Of a stretch of 64,000 nucleotides of DNA, positions 23,561 through 34,211 are shown in pieces. Each line of letters starts with the position of its first letter. Positions within the stretch are counted from its first letter, which is position 1. The DNA comes from Antennarius striatus (taxonomy: Eukaryota > Chordata > Actinopteri > Lophiiformes > Antennariidae). The stretch spans positions 26,623,501 through 26,687,500 of the forward strand of contig NC_090779.1 of NCBI RefSeq assembly GCF_040054535.1, in the 5' to 3' direction. The notes beneath the pieces are model-generated. The model was not told the origin of the DNA, made no database searches, and saw nothing but the letters and a program-made list of their open reading frames with translations. The position numbers were made by a program, and so were the translations under genes.

Positions 23561-24388
23561 TGTAGCAAGTTTCCAGGCTACATTAATTAAAGATATTAGC
23601 TTTCGGACTAGTCAATCAGAAGACCAATTCGACTCATGGAGGTAGCGGTGCAATGAACCACACAAACACAGAACTTTATGTGCAATTAATTATATTAATT
23701 TGTGAAGAAAAAAAAAATATATACAGTGAACCCCAATATTCACTCTCTGCAGAAGGAATAAAATTAACTAAAGTGAAGTACATTTCAGATAAACCCACAC
23801 ACAATATTTATCATCACACTCATTGTCCAAAATAATCCAGGGTCAAGTCCAAGCTGTAATTGGTCCGTTGGCAATGGCGTGTGTGTGCGTGTGTGTATGT
23901 GGGGGGACCGGCTTCCAGAGCCTCCTACCAGACCAGGCGAAGTTCTCCGCATCGGTTGTCCCCGCTCTGAATCAGAGTCCTAGCTCGCCATCGTTTAGTC
24001 GAGTCCTCACCGGCACTCCGACCAAATCCATAAAAAAATGTTCAACGTTCATATAGTTCGTATAACTCGTCCACACAGGTCTGTTCCGGTAGCCTGCGGC
24101 TGATCAGGTAACTCCAATGCCGGCTGCTTTCGACGCTTCCGGATCTCTCTCTCTTTCGCGGACACACACCCCCAACGCCGTTTTCTCACTGGCTTTTATT
24201 GCAGGTGACATCATTAGCAGCCCCACAGGTGAATGCGTGATGTCATACACCACGTGACAAGTTCACACTAGTGTGGAACCTAACGTCCTTTGCTATGGTA
24301 AGAATAAAAATATTAATAATAAGAAAAATATTAATAATAACCAAAATAACCATCGAATATTACTGTGGTAACATTCATCCTGGTTACA
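23561..24388 (-). repeat. 3' LTR (828 bp)
   Basis: It matches the 850-bp 5' LTR except for one indel of about 22 bp in the GT-rich part near 23890, at least two substitutions and a homopolymer change. An AATAAA lies on the minus strand at 24195-24200. TGTA and TACA close the ends. Confidence 0.95.
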
Positions 24389-24402
24389 CTCTCCCGTCCT
24401 TA
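24389..24402 (-). promoter_or_regulatory. Polypurine tract
   Basis: On the minus strand TAAGGACGGGAGAG lies directly against the 3' LTR, the position required to prime plus-strand DNA synthesis. Confidence 0.75.
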
Positions 24403-24429
24403 AACTATGCTCGTCCCGTTGCATGCTAA

Positions 24430-27400
24430 CTAAACAATTTCAACAGACGGCACAACCAGATCTGATGGGGGTGAAACACCTAGGAGGTTGGACAAGCTGC
24501 GTATTACCAGTTGAACTACAGATTCTGAGGGTTTACCAAGAGCTGTATACTGGAGTCGATCAGGAGCTAAACGTTGACGGGTTGAACGTCTAAGAGTTGG
24601 GTCATGGTCAACTACTTCAGTGGCAACTAATGGCTCTGAGTCAGTGGCAACTGGTGGCTCTGCATTAGTGGCAACTGGTGGATCTGCGTCAGTGGCAACT
24701 AGCTGGAATGACTCTTCAGGTAAGTTTTCAATTTGTGACTTATTAACAAGATTTCCTTCCACCCTTGATTCCTCTTCAAATACTTCCGAGACCACAGGGC
24801 TAACAGACGGAGGAGTTAGAGGACTGCTTTGGACAGCTACAATCGATGACAAAGGAACAGGAGCTGGAATGTCTTTGTCCATGGTGAATTGGACTGCGGG
24901 TAAGTTTGGATTCAGTGAAACTACGGTCTCAAAATCATCATCACTAGCAAGGTACTCCAAGGAGCCGTCAGCATCTTGACTGCAATGGTCAACAACTTGA
25001 CGAGAACGAGTACATGGTCTTACAGCAGGAATTGTGTCAAATGATGCCCTACGGTCTTCCTTAGATGGAAGGAAACCACAGGGGAGAAGGAGGTCTCTAT
25101 GGAGAGTGCGAATGGGTCCATCTCCGATTTCCGGCTTCACTTTGTAGACTGGGAGATCACCAGCTCTGCTAACCACCACATAGACGTCTTCTTCCCACTT
25201 GTCAGACAGTTTATGTTTTCCCCTGAGACGCACATTCCTCACAAGCACTCGATCACCTGCTTCCAATGCTGCTGGTATGACTCTCTGATCAAACCGTGTT
25301 TTGTTTCGTTCTGCTGATTTATGAGCATTCTCTGAGGCTATTTTGAAACTCTCTTCCAGTCGTAACTTCAGTCCTTGAACATATTGTGAATGACTTTTGT
25401 TCTTGGCCCCCAGCAGTGGTAGTCCAAAAACCATATCGACAGGAAGACGGGGTGTTCGGCCAAACATTAACTCATAAGGTGTGTAACCGGTCACATCGTT
25501 CTTAGTACAGTTGTATGCATGAACTAATGGTTTCACATAGTCCTTCCATTTTGACTTTTGCTTCTCTTCCAGTGTTCCAAGCATGCTCAAAAGTGTCCGA
25601 TTAAATCTCTCCACGGGATTGCCTCTGGGATGGTACGGTGTAGTTCGACTCTTCTGGATTCCTGCAGCTTCACACAATTCTTTGATCAATTTTGATTCAA
25701 AATCTGTTCCTTGATCTGTGTGGATACGCTCGGGGATGCCATAATAGACAATAAAATTGTCCCATAAACATTTTGCCACAGTTTTTGCCTTTTGGTTTGG
25801 TGTTGGAAGGGCCACAGCAAACTTTGTAAAGTGATCTGTTAAAACAAGAATGTCCTTGGCATTACTAGAGTCAGGCTCGAGGCTCAGGAAATCCATACAG
25901 AGTAACTCGAGGGGACGTGAGGTGATTATATTGACAAGTGGTGCACTCTTCTCAGGAAGGGTTTTCCTTCGCACACAGCGGCCACAGGTCCTAATCTTTT
26001 GTTCGACGTCCCTAGCCATTTTAGGCCAATAGAACCGTGCACGAACAAGATCAAGGGTGCGATCGATTCCAAGGTGACCCATATCATCATGAAGGCTCTT
26101 CAGTACAAAAGGGCGGAGTTCATCAGGGAGAACAAGTTGGTATGACAAAGCTGCATTGTTGTGACGTTTGCGGTACAAGATACCATCTATGAGTTCTAAC
26201 CTTGTCCATTCTCGCAACAAAAGAGGGAGTTCGGGCAATTCCACCCTAGCTGTTGGTGGGACCTTCTCTCCTGTCTCCATCTGGTGAATGAGTTCTCTCA
26301 TGCTTGGGTCTGCCCTCTGTTTTTCTTTCAAGCTGGAGTGAGACAGCGCTGGAACAACAGGTAAGTGATCTTCAGAGATGTAACTTTCTAGTACAGCATC
26401 GGCTCTACGTGAAAGCGACTCGATCAGGGTCATGCAACACTGACCAGAATCAACGGCCTGAGAGGCTTTAACCAGCTGACTCTGGCAGATTGCGTCGACA
26501 ATGTCAGGAGAAATGACATCAGTGTCTGCAAGATGGTGGGATATAAACTGGTGAATAAGTTCAACATCTTTCGGTGACTCTTCGGCAGAGGCTGTGTTGG
26601 GTCGCCGGGAGAGTGCGTCTGCATCATAGTTGTGCTTTCCAGCTCGATAGAGCAACTTAAAAGAGAATGTGGAAAGAGCAGCCAACCAACGATGACCAGT
26701 AGCATCCAGTTTAGCTGATGTCAGAACATAGGTCAGGGGGTTGCTGTCTGTCACTACTGTGAATTCTGCTCCATACAGATAGTCCTGAAACTTTTCGGTG
26801 ACACTCCATTTAAGTGCTAAAAATTCTAGTTTGTGGGCTGGATATCTACTCTCACTTTGAGAAAGACCACGGCTGGCAAAAGCTATTGCCCGAAGCTTTC
26901 CGTCCTGTTCTTGATACAAGGCAGCACCTAAACCTGTAATGCTTGCATCCGTGTGTAAAATGTAAGGAAGAGCTGGGTCAGCCAACCCGAGAACTGGTGC
27001 AGATGAAAGTTTGTCAATGAGGGTCTCAAAGGCTTGTTGGCAACCTTGATTCCATCGCTCTCCAAAAGGCTGGTTTGAGCTGCAGTGCAACTTGGCGGAT
27101 GTCTGAGGTTTGGTCTTTCGGACTGGGGCGTAACCCCGAGTTAGATCATTGAGAGGCTTGGCGATGACAGCATAGTCTTTCATAAAGCGGCGGTAGTACC
27201 CTGCGAAACCCAGGAAAGATCTCAGCTGCTTTAAGTTTGTGGGAATGGACCAGGACTTGATGGCAGCAATCTTTTCAGGATCTGTTTCAACCCCGCTCTC
27301 TGACACAATATGCCCCAGGTAACGGACTGAAGTCTGGAAAAATTTACATTTTTCTGGAGAAAGCTTTAATCCATACTCCTTCAGCCGGCTCAGTACTCGC

Positions 27401-28980
27401 AGTAGTCTTTTCTCATGCTCTTCTAGAGTGTTTGAGAATATGATTAGATCATCAAGAAACACCAGCACTTCCTTGAGATGAAGGTCTCCCATGCATCGCT
27501 CCATCAACCGCTGGAATGTGCTTGGTGCGTTAGTGACTCCTTGAGGCATTCTATTGAATTCCCAGAAACCTAACGGAGTTACAAAAGCAGTCTTGGGTTT
27601 GTCTGCCTCTTCCATTTCGATCTGATAATATCCTGATTTCAAGTCGAGTACTGAAAACCATCTTGAACCGGTAAGGGCAATAAAAGACTCTTCCAAGTTT
27701 GGCAGGGCATAGGCATCTTTTATAGTCTGGAGATTGAGTTTACGATAGTCAATGCACAGCCGTACATCACCATTCTTCTTTTTGACAACCACAATAGGAG
27801 ATGAAAAATGAGATGTTGACTCCCTAATCACACCAGCATCCAGAAGCTCACGAAGATGTCTGCGTACAGCTTCAATGTCTTTTGGATGGATAGGGCGGGC
27901 ACGTTGCTTGAACGGGGTCTCATCATGAAGAGTGATATGGTGTTTAACTTGGTTGGTGCATCCAAAGTCAAGATCGTGGTGGGAGAATACTTCAGATATT
28001 GCGTTGAGCTTCTCAGTGACTCGCTCCTTCCACTCTGATGTTATGGGAGAGTTGCCAAAATTCAGATTCAAGTTGACAGATTGCTGTGTGATTCTGGATG
28101 GGGGGTCAGTCACATGATGCTGAGACAGGATGCAGTGGTAGGTCTCAAGCTCTGCAATTACACTGAAGGATGGAATATAAACATCTTGCTCTGACTCGTT
28201 GGTTACAATCACTGGAACTTTATAGGGAAAATGAGCTGGAAATGATATTAAACAGCTGCTGACGCACAACCCACCAGGCAGAGCTGACACAGGATGGTGA
28301 AGTAAGACTGACTGGTTGGCTGTTGGAGAGGGGGTCCTAGCTGTGCCCTCGATCACCAAAGTGCGGCCGGCCGGAACTCGCACTGGGGCTTTGCTTAAGA
28401 GTCGAACCACTCCAACATTACCAGTGTCATGTTGCTGATGCGTCAGCTGCAGTGTGTTTAATACAGCTCTGTAACCTTGAGTACTTGGCTGAAATGCTGA
28501 AGATTTATTACACATATATTGTTCGTACAAAGGCTCAAGCGTATTCATGCCAATAAGCACAGATGAAGAAGAGCCAGGACTAAAATCAGGAACCACAAGC
28601 GCCAGTGTAAAAATCTCAATGTCTCGACCCAAAAAGGTTTTGGGGAAAGTCACTGACAGATCAATATAACCAAGATAGGGGATTGAGTGGCCTGCTGCTC
28701 CCTCGATTTCCAACAGATCATGCAGTGAGTGGATTGGGTGATCATGAAGATAGTGATTGAAAAATGAGGCGGGTACAGTAGTCACCTGTGACCCAGTATC
28801 CAACAGGCACCGACAGTTGTGACCTGTTATTTTAACTTCTGCTGTACAGCGAGAACCCACTAGGCCTCTGGGCAATTTGGCTGTTGCCCTAGGTCGAGAA
28901 GGCTGCAACTCTGCACACTGAACAGTCATTTTTGACATGGCGGGACAGGATGGGTCCAGCTCAGTTCCTGTTTGTCCCAC
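24430..28980 (-). CDS. pol: Ty3/Gypsy pol polyprotein
   Basis: One frame of 1516 codons is uninterrupted. The order is: aspartic protease with DTGS at about residue 61; reverse transcriptase at about 375-560 with FLDD at 508-511; RNase H at about 675-790 with HTDAS; integrase zinc region with H964, H969, C999 and C1002; and catalytic core D1030, D1089 and E1124. A low-complexity tail near residue 1450 carries a VATDAEPP-type in-frame repeat. RNase H before integrase is the Ty3/Gypsy order. The first codon listed is GTG; the first ATG is residue 15. The likely route of synthesis is a -1 frameshift from gag (see 28998-29004), so no own start is needed. It is likely functional in length and motifs. 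Confidence 0.95.
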   Translation of the reverse strand: MGQTGTELDPSCPAMSKMTVQCAELQPSRPRATAKLPRGLVGSRCTAEVKITGHNCRCLLDTGSQVTTVPASFFNHYLHDHPIHSLHDLLEIEGAAGHSIPYLGYIDLSVTFPKTFLGRDIEIFTLALVVPDFSPGSSSSVLIGMNTLEPLYEQYMCNKSSAFQPSTQGYRAVLNTLQLTHQQHDTGNVGVVRLLSKAPVRVPAGRTLVIEGTARTPSPTANQSVLLHHPVSALPGGLCVSSCLISFPAHFPYKVPVIVTNESEQDVYIPSFSVIAELETYHCILSQHHVTDPPSRITQQSVNLNLNFGNSPITSEWKERVTEKLNAISEVFSHHDLDFGCTNQVKHHITLHDETPFKQRARPIHPKDIEAVRRHLRELLDAGVIRESTSHFSSPIVVVKKKNGDVRLCIDYRKLNLQTIKDAYALPNLEESFIALTGSRWFSVLDLKSGYYQIEMEEADKPKTAFVTPLGFWEFNRMPQGVTNAPSTFQRLMERCMGDLHLKEVLVFLDDLIIFSNTLEEHEKRLLRVLSRLKEYGLKLSPEKCKFFQTSVRYLGHIVSESGVETDPEKIAAIKSWSIPTNLKQLRSFLGFAGYYRRFMKDYAVIAKPLNDLTRGYAPVRKTKPQTSAKLHCSSNQPFGERWNQGCQQAFETLIDKLSSAPVLGLADPALPYILHTDASITGLGAALYQEQDGKLRAIAFASRGLSQSESRYPAHKLEFLALKWSVTEKFQDYLYGAEFTVVTDSNPLTYVLTSAKLDATGHRWLAALSTFSFKLLYRAGKHNYDADALSRRPNTASAEESPKDVELIHQFISHHLADTDVISPDIVDAICQSQLVKASQAVDSGQCCMTLIESLSRRADAVLESYISEDHLPVVPALSHSSLKEKQRADPSMRELIHQMETGEKVPPTARVELPELPLLLREWTRLELIDGILYRKRHNNAALSYQLVLPDELRPFVLKSLHDDMGHLGIDRTLDLVRARFYWPKMARDVEQKIRTCGRCVRRKTLPEKSAPLVNIITSRPLELLCMDFLSLEPDSSNAKDILVLTDHFTKFAVALPTPNQKAKTVAKCLWDNFIVYYGIPERIHTDQGTDFESKLIKELCEAAGIQKSRTTPYHPRGNPVERFNRTLLSMLGTLEEKQKSKWKDYVKPLVHAYNCTKNDVTGYTPYELMFGRTPRLPVDMVFGLPLLGAKNKSHSQYVQGLKLRLEESFKIASENAHKSAERNKTRFDQRVIPAALEAGDRVLVRNVRLRGKHKLSDKWEEDVYVVVSRAGDLPVYKVKPEIGDGPIRTLHRDLLLPCGFLPSKEDRRASFDTIPAVRPCTRSRQVVDHCSQDADGSLEYLASDDDFETVVSLNPNLPAVQFTMDKDIPAPVPLSSIVAVQSSPLTPPSVSPVVSEVFEEESRVEGNLVNKSQIENLPEESFQLVATDADPPVATNAEPPVATDSEPLVATEVVDHDPTLRRSTRQRLAPDRLQYTALGKPSESVVQLVIRSLSNLLGVSPPSDLVVPSVEIV

Positions 28981-28994
28981 AACAGGAACGGAGT

Positions 28995-30599
28995 TTAGTT
29001 TAACTGATCAGATCTGGAAGATTGTCTTTGTTTCTTGTCATTGAATTGTTTTCTTTTTGCACTAACCAGGGCAGAGTTAGGTGGATTGTTGCATTGAGGC
29101 TTGATATGGCCATCCTCACCGCAACGGAAGCAGAACCCAGGCTTTGGGTTTACAACAGCAATATCAGCAGTCTTTGATTTACTATGAGGCTTCGTAGCAT
29201 GACCGAGTCTGGAAGCACAGGAACCATGTTGTACTTGAGACTGCATTGCAGTCAAGACAGATAGCTGTTGTTGAATGGCTGCCATTTGCTTAGTAAGTTG
29301 CTTGGTCAGTGTGGTCAATGTTGCACACATCCCCTTTTCCTCTTCCTCATACGCGAACTGAGCCTGGGAAGTGACTTTTTGTTTTGCAGTTCCTAAGTGT
29401 TGTCTCATTCTGTGAATCTTCGCAGCTTCTCGGTCTTCTTCAGTTCTGAGTAACAACAGTAATTCAGCAAATGATGGTGAACTCAACTTTCTTTGTTTGA
29501 GCTGAAGTTCTGAAATTAGGGTATTATCCCAGCAGCCTCTACAAAATTGATTCAGCAGATGCCTATTCACTTCAGTTTCAGGGACTCCTCCTCTCCTCAC
29601 AGCAAGATTTAACGCCACCTGTAACCGCTGCAGATAGGTAGATGGTTTTTCTCCTGCATCCTGAAGAGTGTCCATAAATTTAGAGTACAACTCTTCCCCA
29701 TCTTGCACTGTACCGTAGGCTGAGTCCAGCTGCTCGAGGTAGATGTCAGCTGGTAGATCAGGGCTTAGATGTTTCACAATGTCTGCAGCCGGGGGTAGTA
29801 AGCTGTCAAGGATGAGACGTGTCCGCTGAATTTCAGAGATAGCTGGATCTTTCATAATCAAATCAGCACCAGAGCGCCAAGTGTCATAGTCGACCTCATG
29901 CTGTGGGCGTGGCACTCGTCCAGAGAAAACACGGAGCCTGTGAGATGAACGTGTGTGCATGACAACATCCTCACTTTTTACAATGTGTTCCACCACATAT
30001 CTCTGGACCTCAGGTGGATTTAGATCAGTAGCAGCAATGTTAATAGAAGAAGTGCGCTCCCTTGGTCTTACAGTGGGCGTGGTCTTAGCATGGATTAGTG
30101 GCACTGAGGTGGCGGCCATTTTAGGTGGGTCTGGGTTTATCTGCTCTTCAGCCGTCTCCTCCATTTTAGCAGGATCGACAGGGTAACACTCTGCAATGGA
30201 GTCGCTGATCTGGGCCATCATTTCCTGCAGCACCTCAGCATAATCCTTACCAGAAAGTTTAGCCACTTGCTTAAGGTCAGCTAAGTATGTCTTAGTCTTT
30301 GATCTTCCGACCTTTGAAGAATAAACTTTTGATAGATTCTTAATATAACACTGGTTCCCGGAACTCATCGTAAAAGTATACGGTAGCAGTGGATCTAATA
30401 AAGGCATAGCAGACCCTGACACATACTCGACTACCCACACCCCATGGAATTCAGACTCTGGAGAGTCAACAAAAACTGCCCTGTTGATTGGTCCATACCG
30501 CTCTAAAAACTGCCCCACTTCCTCTTTATCATCTCTATTAACCCCATCTATTACCACAGCATTTGGTATTTTAATACAAAGCATGTCAAAAACCTCCAT
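28995..30599 (-). CDS. gag: Gag-like protein with PNMA-type capsid and CCHC knuckle
   Basis: The frame has 534 codons from an ATG. The N-terminal 90 residues and the central part (about 225-400, including RLRVFSGRVP and LRTEEDREAAK) resemble by eye the PNMA/ZCCHC12 family, host genes known to derive from Ty3/Gypsy gag. A CX2CX4HX4C zinc knuckle lies at about residues 490-503 (CFRCGEDGHIKPQC). The stop overlaps the putative frameshift site into pol. A 19-base T tract (A tract in the element sense) at 30625-30643 precedes the start. Confidence 0.93.
   Translation of the reverse strand: MEVFDMLCIKIPNAVVIDGVNRDDKEEVGQFLERYGPINRAVFVDSPESEFHGVWVVEYVSGSAMPLLDPLLPYTFTMSSGNQCYIKNLSKVYSSKVGRSKTKTYLADLKQVAKLSGKDYAEVLQEMMAQISDSIAECYPVDPAKMEETAEEQINPDPPKMAATSVPLIHAKTTPTVRPRERTSSINIAATDLNPPEVQRYVVEHIVKSEDVVMHTRSSHRLRVFSGRVPRPQHEVDYDTWRSGADLIMKDPAISEIQRTRLILDSLLPPAADIVKHLSPDLPADIYLEQLDSAYGTVQDGEELYSKFMDTLQDAGEKPSTYLQRLQVALNLAVRRGGVPETEVNRHLLNQFCRGCWDNTLISELQLKQRKLSSPSFAELLLLLRTEEDREAAKIHRMRQHLGTAKQKVTSQAQFAYEEEEKGMCATLTTLTKQLTKQMAAIQQQLSVLTAMQSQVQHGSCASRLGHATKPHSKSKTADIAVVNPKPGFCFRCGEDGHIKPQCNNPPNSALVSAKRKQFNDKKQRQSSRSDQLN
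28998..29004 (-). promoter_or_regulatory. Candidate -1 frameshift site, GTTAAAC
   Basis: On the minus strand the last gag codons read CAG TTA AAC TAA. Slipping back one base on TTA AAC continues as CTA AAC TCC, which is the pol frame. The pol frame is open from a TGA just upstream to the end of pol. GUUAAAC is a heptamer used for -1 frameshifting in an arterivirus. A downstream pseudoknot was not evaluated. Confidence 0.65.
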
Positions 30600-30686
30600 T
30601 TTGAAGTAAATTGGTAAATCTAAATTTTTTTTTTTTTTTTTTTAAAGAGAAATATATGAAGAACACTGTACCACTACCTCCTGGCT

Positions 30687-30695
30687 GGCTCGCCA
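30687..30695 (-). promoter_or_regulatory. Primer-binding-site-like sequence
   Basis: Four bases after the 5' LTR, the minus strand reads TGGCGAGCC. It begins with the TGG expected to pair with a tRNA 3' CCA end. I could not assign the tRNA. Confidence 0.5.
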
Positions 30696-30699
30696 ATTA

Positions 30700-31549
30700 T
30701 GTAGCAAGTTTCCAGGCTACATTAATTAAAGATATTAGCTTTCGGACTAGTCAATCAGAAGACCAATTCGACTCATGGAGGTAGCGGTGCAATGAACCAC
30801 ACAAACACAGAACTTTATGTGCAATTAATTATATTAATTTGTGAAGAAAAAAAATATATATACAGTGAACCCCAATATTCACTCTCTGCAGAAGGAATAA
30901 AATTAACTAAAGTGAAGTACATTTCAGATAAACCCACACACAATATTTATCATCACACTCATTGTCCAAAATAATCCAGGGTCAAGTCCAAGCCGTAATT
31001 GGTCCGTTGGCAATGGCGTGTGTGTGCGTGTGTGTATGTGGGTGTGTCCGGAGGTGACGTGGGGGGGACCGGCTTCCAGAGCCTCCTACCAGACCAGGCG
31101 AAGTTCTCCGCATCGGTTGTCCCCGCTCTGAATCAGAGTCCTAGCTCGCCATCGTTTAGTCGAGTCCTCACCGGCACTCCGACCAAATCCATAAAAAAAT
31201 GTTCAACGTTCATATAGTTCGTATAACTCGTCCACACAGGTCTGTTCCGGTAGCCTGCGGCTGATCAGGTAACTCCAATGCCGGCTGCTTTCGACGCTTC
31301 CGGATCTCTCTCTCTTTCGCGGACACACACCCCCAACGCCGTTTTCTCACTGGCTTTTATTGCAGGTGACATCATTAGCAGCCCCACAGGTGAATGCGTG
31401 ATGTCATACACCACGTGACAAGTTCACACTAGTGTGGAACCTAACGTCCTTTGCTATGGTAAGAATAAAAATATTAATAATAAGAAAAATATTAATAATA
31501 ACCAAAATAACCATCAAATATTACTGTGGTAACATTCATCCTGGTTACA
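30700..31549 (-). repeat. 5' LTR (850 bp)
   Basis: This is the partner of 23561-24388. It retains the GGTGTGTCCGGAGGTGACG stretch near 31040 that the 3' LTR lacks. Confidence 0.95.
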
Positions 31550-33742
31550 AACCTGAAGGAGATCAGTGACTGTAAAGTAGTGGTAGGTGAGAGTGTAGCC
31601 AAACAGCATAGGATGGTGGTGTGTAGGATGACTCTGGTGGTGAGGAAGACCAAGAGGGCAAAGGCAGAGTAGAAGACGAAATGGTGGAAGCTGAAAAAGG
31701 AAGAGTGTTGCATGACTTTTAGGAAGGAGTTAAGACAGGCTCTGGGTGGTCAGGAGGTGCTTCCAGATGACTGGACAACTACAGCTAATGTGATCAGGGA
31801 GACAGGTAGGAGAGTACTTGGTGTGCCATCTGGAAGGAAAGTAGATAAGGAGACTTGGTGGTGGAATGAGGAGGTACAGGAGTGGATACAGAGAAAGAGG
31901 TTAGCTAAGAAGAAGTGGGACACTGAGAGGACTGAGGAGAGTAGACAGGAGTACAGGGAGATGCAGCGTAAGGTGAAGGTAGAGGTAGCAAAGGCCAAAC
32001 AAGAAGCTTATGATGACTTGTATGCTAGGTTGGACAGTAAGGAGGGAGAGACTGATCTATACAGGTTGGCAAGACAGAGAGACAGAGATGGGAAGGACGT
32101 GCAGCAGGTTAGGGTGATTAAGGATAGGGATGGAAGTCTATTGACAGGTGCCAGTAGTGTGATGGGAAGATGGAAAGAGTACTTTGAAGAGTTGATGAAC
32201 GTGGAAAATGAGAGAGAACAAAGACTAGAAGAGGTGACTGTTGTGGACCAGGAAGTAGCAAAGATTAGTCAGGATGAAGTGAGGAGGGCACTGAAGAGGA
32301 TGAAGAGTGGAAAGGCAGTCGGTCCTGATGATATACCTGTAGAGGTATGGAAGTGTCTAGGAGAGGTGGCAGTAGAGTTTCTGACTGGGTTGTTCAACAG
32401 GATCTTAGATAGTGAGAAGATGCCTGAGGAATGGAGGAGAAGTGTGCTGGTGCCCATTTTTAAGAACAAGGGAGATGTGCAGAGTTGTGGCAACTACAGA
32501 GGAATAAAGCTGATGAGCCATACAATGAAGTTATGGGAGAGAGTAGTGGAAGCTAGACTAAGGGCAGAAGTGAACATTTGTGAGCAGCAGTATGGTTTCA
32601 TGCCAAAAAAAAGTACTACAGATGCAGTATTTGCTTTGAGGATGTTGATAGAGAAGTACAGAGAAGGCCAGAGGGAGCTGCATTGTGTTTTTGTAGATCT
32701 GGAGAAAGCTGATGACAGGGTGTCCAGAGAGGAACTGTGGTATTGTATGAGGAAGTCTGGACTGGCAGAGAAGTATGTTAGAGCGGTGCAGGACATGTAT
32801 GAGGACTGTAAGACAGTGGTGAGGTGTGTGTAGGTGTGACAGAGGAGTTCAAGGTGGAGGTGGGACTGCATCAGGGATCAGCTCTGAGCCCCTTCTTGTT
32901 GCTATGGTGATGGACAGGCTGACAGACGAGGTTAGACAGGAATCTCCATGGACTATGATGTTTGCAGATGACATTGTGATCTGCAGTGAGAGCAGGGAAC
33001 AGGTGGAGGAGAAGCTAGAGAGGTGGAGGTTTGTCCTGGAAAGGAGAGGAATGAAGGTTAGCCGCAGTAAGACAGAGTACATGTGTGTGAATGAGAGGGA
33101 CCCAAGTGGAAGAGTGAGGTTACAGGGAGAATAGATCAAGAAGGTGGAGGATTTGAAGTACTTAGGCTCAACAGTCCAGAGCAATGGAGAGTGTGGAAAA
33201 GAGGTGAAGAAGCGTGTCCAGGCAGGATGGAACGGGTGGAGGAAAGTGTCAGGTGTGATGTGTGATAGAAGAGTTTCAGCTAAAATGAAAGGAAAGGTGT
33301 ACAAAACTGTGGTGAGACCAGCGATGTTGTTTGGTCTAGAGACAGTGTCCCTGAGGAAAAGACAGGAGACAGAGCTGGAGGTAGCAGAGATGAAGATGCT
33401 GAGGTTCTCTCTGGGAGTGACCAGGATGGATAGGATCAGGAATGAGTACATCAGAGGGACAGCACATGTTAGAGGTTCTGGAGATAAAGTCAGAGAGGCC
33501 AGACTGAGATGGTTTGGACATGTCCAGAGGAGAGATAGTGAATATATTGGTAGAAGGATGCTGAGTTCTGAACTGCCAGGCAGGAGGCCCAGAGGAAGAC
33601 CAAAGAGGAGGTTTATGGATGTAGTGAAAGAGGACATGAAGGTAGTTGGTGTGAGAGAAGAGGATTCAAAGGACAGGGCTAGATGGAGGAAATTGATTCG
33701 CTGTGGCGACCCCTGAAGGGAAAAGCCGAAAGGAAAAGAAGA
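31550..33742 (+). mobile_element. RTE LINE, 3' part with reverse transcriptase
   Basis: The reading frame resumes exactly where the retrotransposon inserted (CNLKEISDC across the junction when one AACC is removed). Frame 31712-32833 encodes RT blocks including EEWRRSVLVPIFKNKGDVQS and NICEQQYGFMPKKSTTDA. Frame 32826-33134 has the catalytic FADD box, and frame 33144-33716 the C-terminal RWFGHVQRR region. A TAG near 31677 and frameshifts near 32830 and 33134 make it inactive. The 3' end is near GGAAAAGAAGA. Confidence 0.9.
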
Positions 33743-33835
33743 CTGTTTATATTTTAATTTTATATCGTTTATATTTTAGTTATATTTTAGTATATGTCCT
33801 GTTAATGCTACATGTGTCTGTTAGTGTAGTGTATC

Positions 33836-33959
33836 TTCTTCTTCTTCTTTTCCTTTCGGCTTTTCCCTTCCGGGGTCGCCACAGCGAATCAATTTCCTCC
33901 ATCTAGCCCTGTCCTTTGAATCCTCTTCTCTCACACCAACTACCTTCATGTCTTCCCTC
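33836..33959 (-). mobile_element. Antisense 3' fragment of RTE
   Basis: TCTTTTCCTTTCGGCTTTTC onward is the reverse complement of the RTE 3' end at about 33620-33742. TTAGTGTA occurs just before and just after it, a possible 8-bp target duplication. Confidence 0.8.
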
Positions 33960-34211
33960 ATTAGTGTATGTCCTGTGGTGTCAGTGTTTCTTTTTCTCCT
34001 GGTGTTTATTCAGTATTTATTCATTATATAACACCTGAGCAGTGGATATGTGCAATTTCCTCTGGGATTAATAAAGTATCTGTCTGTCTGTCAGTCACAG
34101 CAATATTTAAAATAGTAACAGACAATCTGATAATGTTGCTATGACTATTTATTAATTTTGTCATGACTATTTGGTAATGTTACTATGGCTGTGACGTCTC
34201 TTTCTTCTCAG

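Larger units (their letters stand above)
23561..31549 (-). mobile_element. Ty3/Gypsy LTR retrotransposon with PNMA-like gag
   Basis: The 7989-bp element is flanked by the 4-bp duplication AACC (23557-23560 and 31550-31553). Its LTRs are nearly identical and begin TG and end CA. In element orientation the order is 5' LTR, primer-site-like TGGCGAGCC, gag, pol (protease, RT, RNase H, integrase), polypurine tract and 3' LTR. No third frame for an envelope exists. Long open frames and close LTRs indicate a young insertion. It lies antisense to the RTE that it splits. Confidence 0.95.

Noticed and set aside
24430-28980. A third, envelope-like frame in the LTR element
   Set aside because: Pol ends 42 bp before the 3' LTR, and no other long frame lies between gag and the LTRs.
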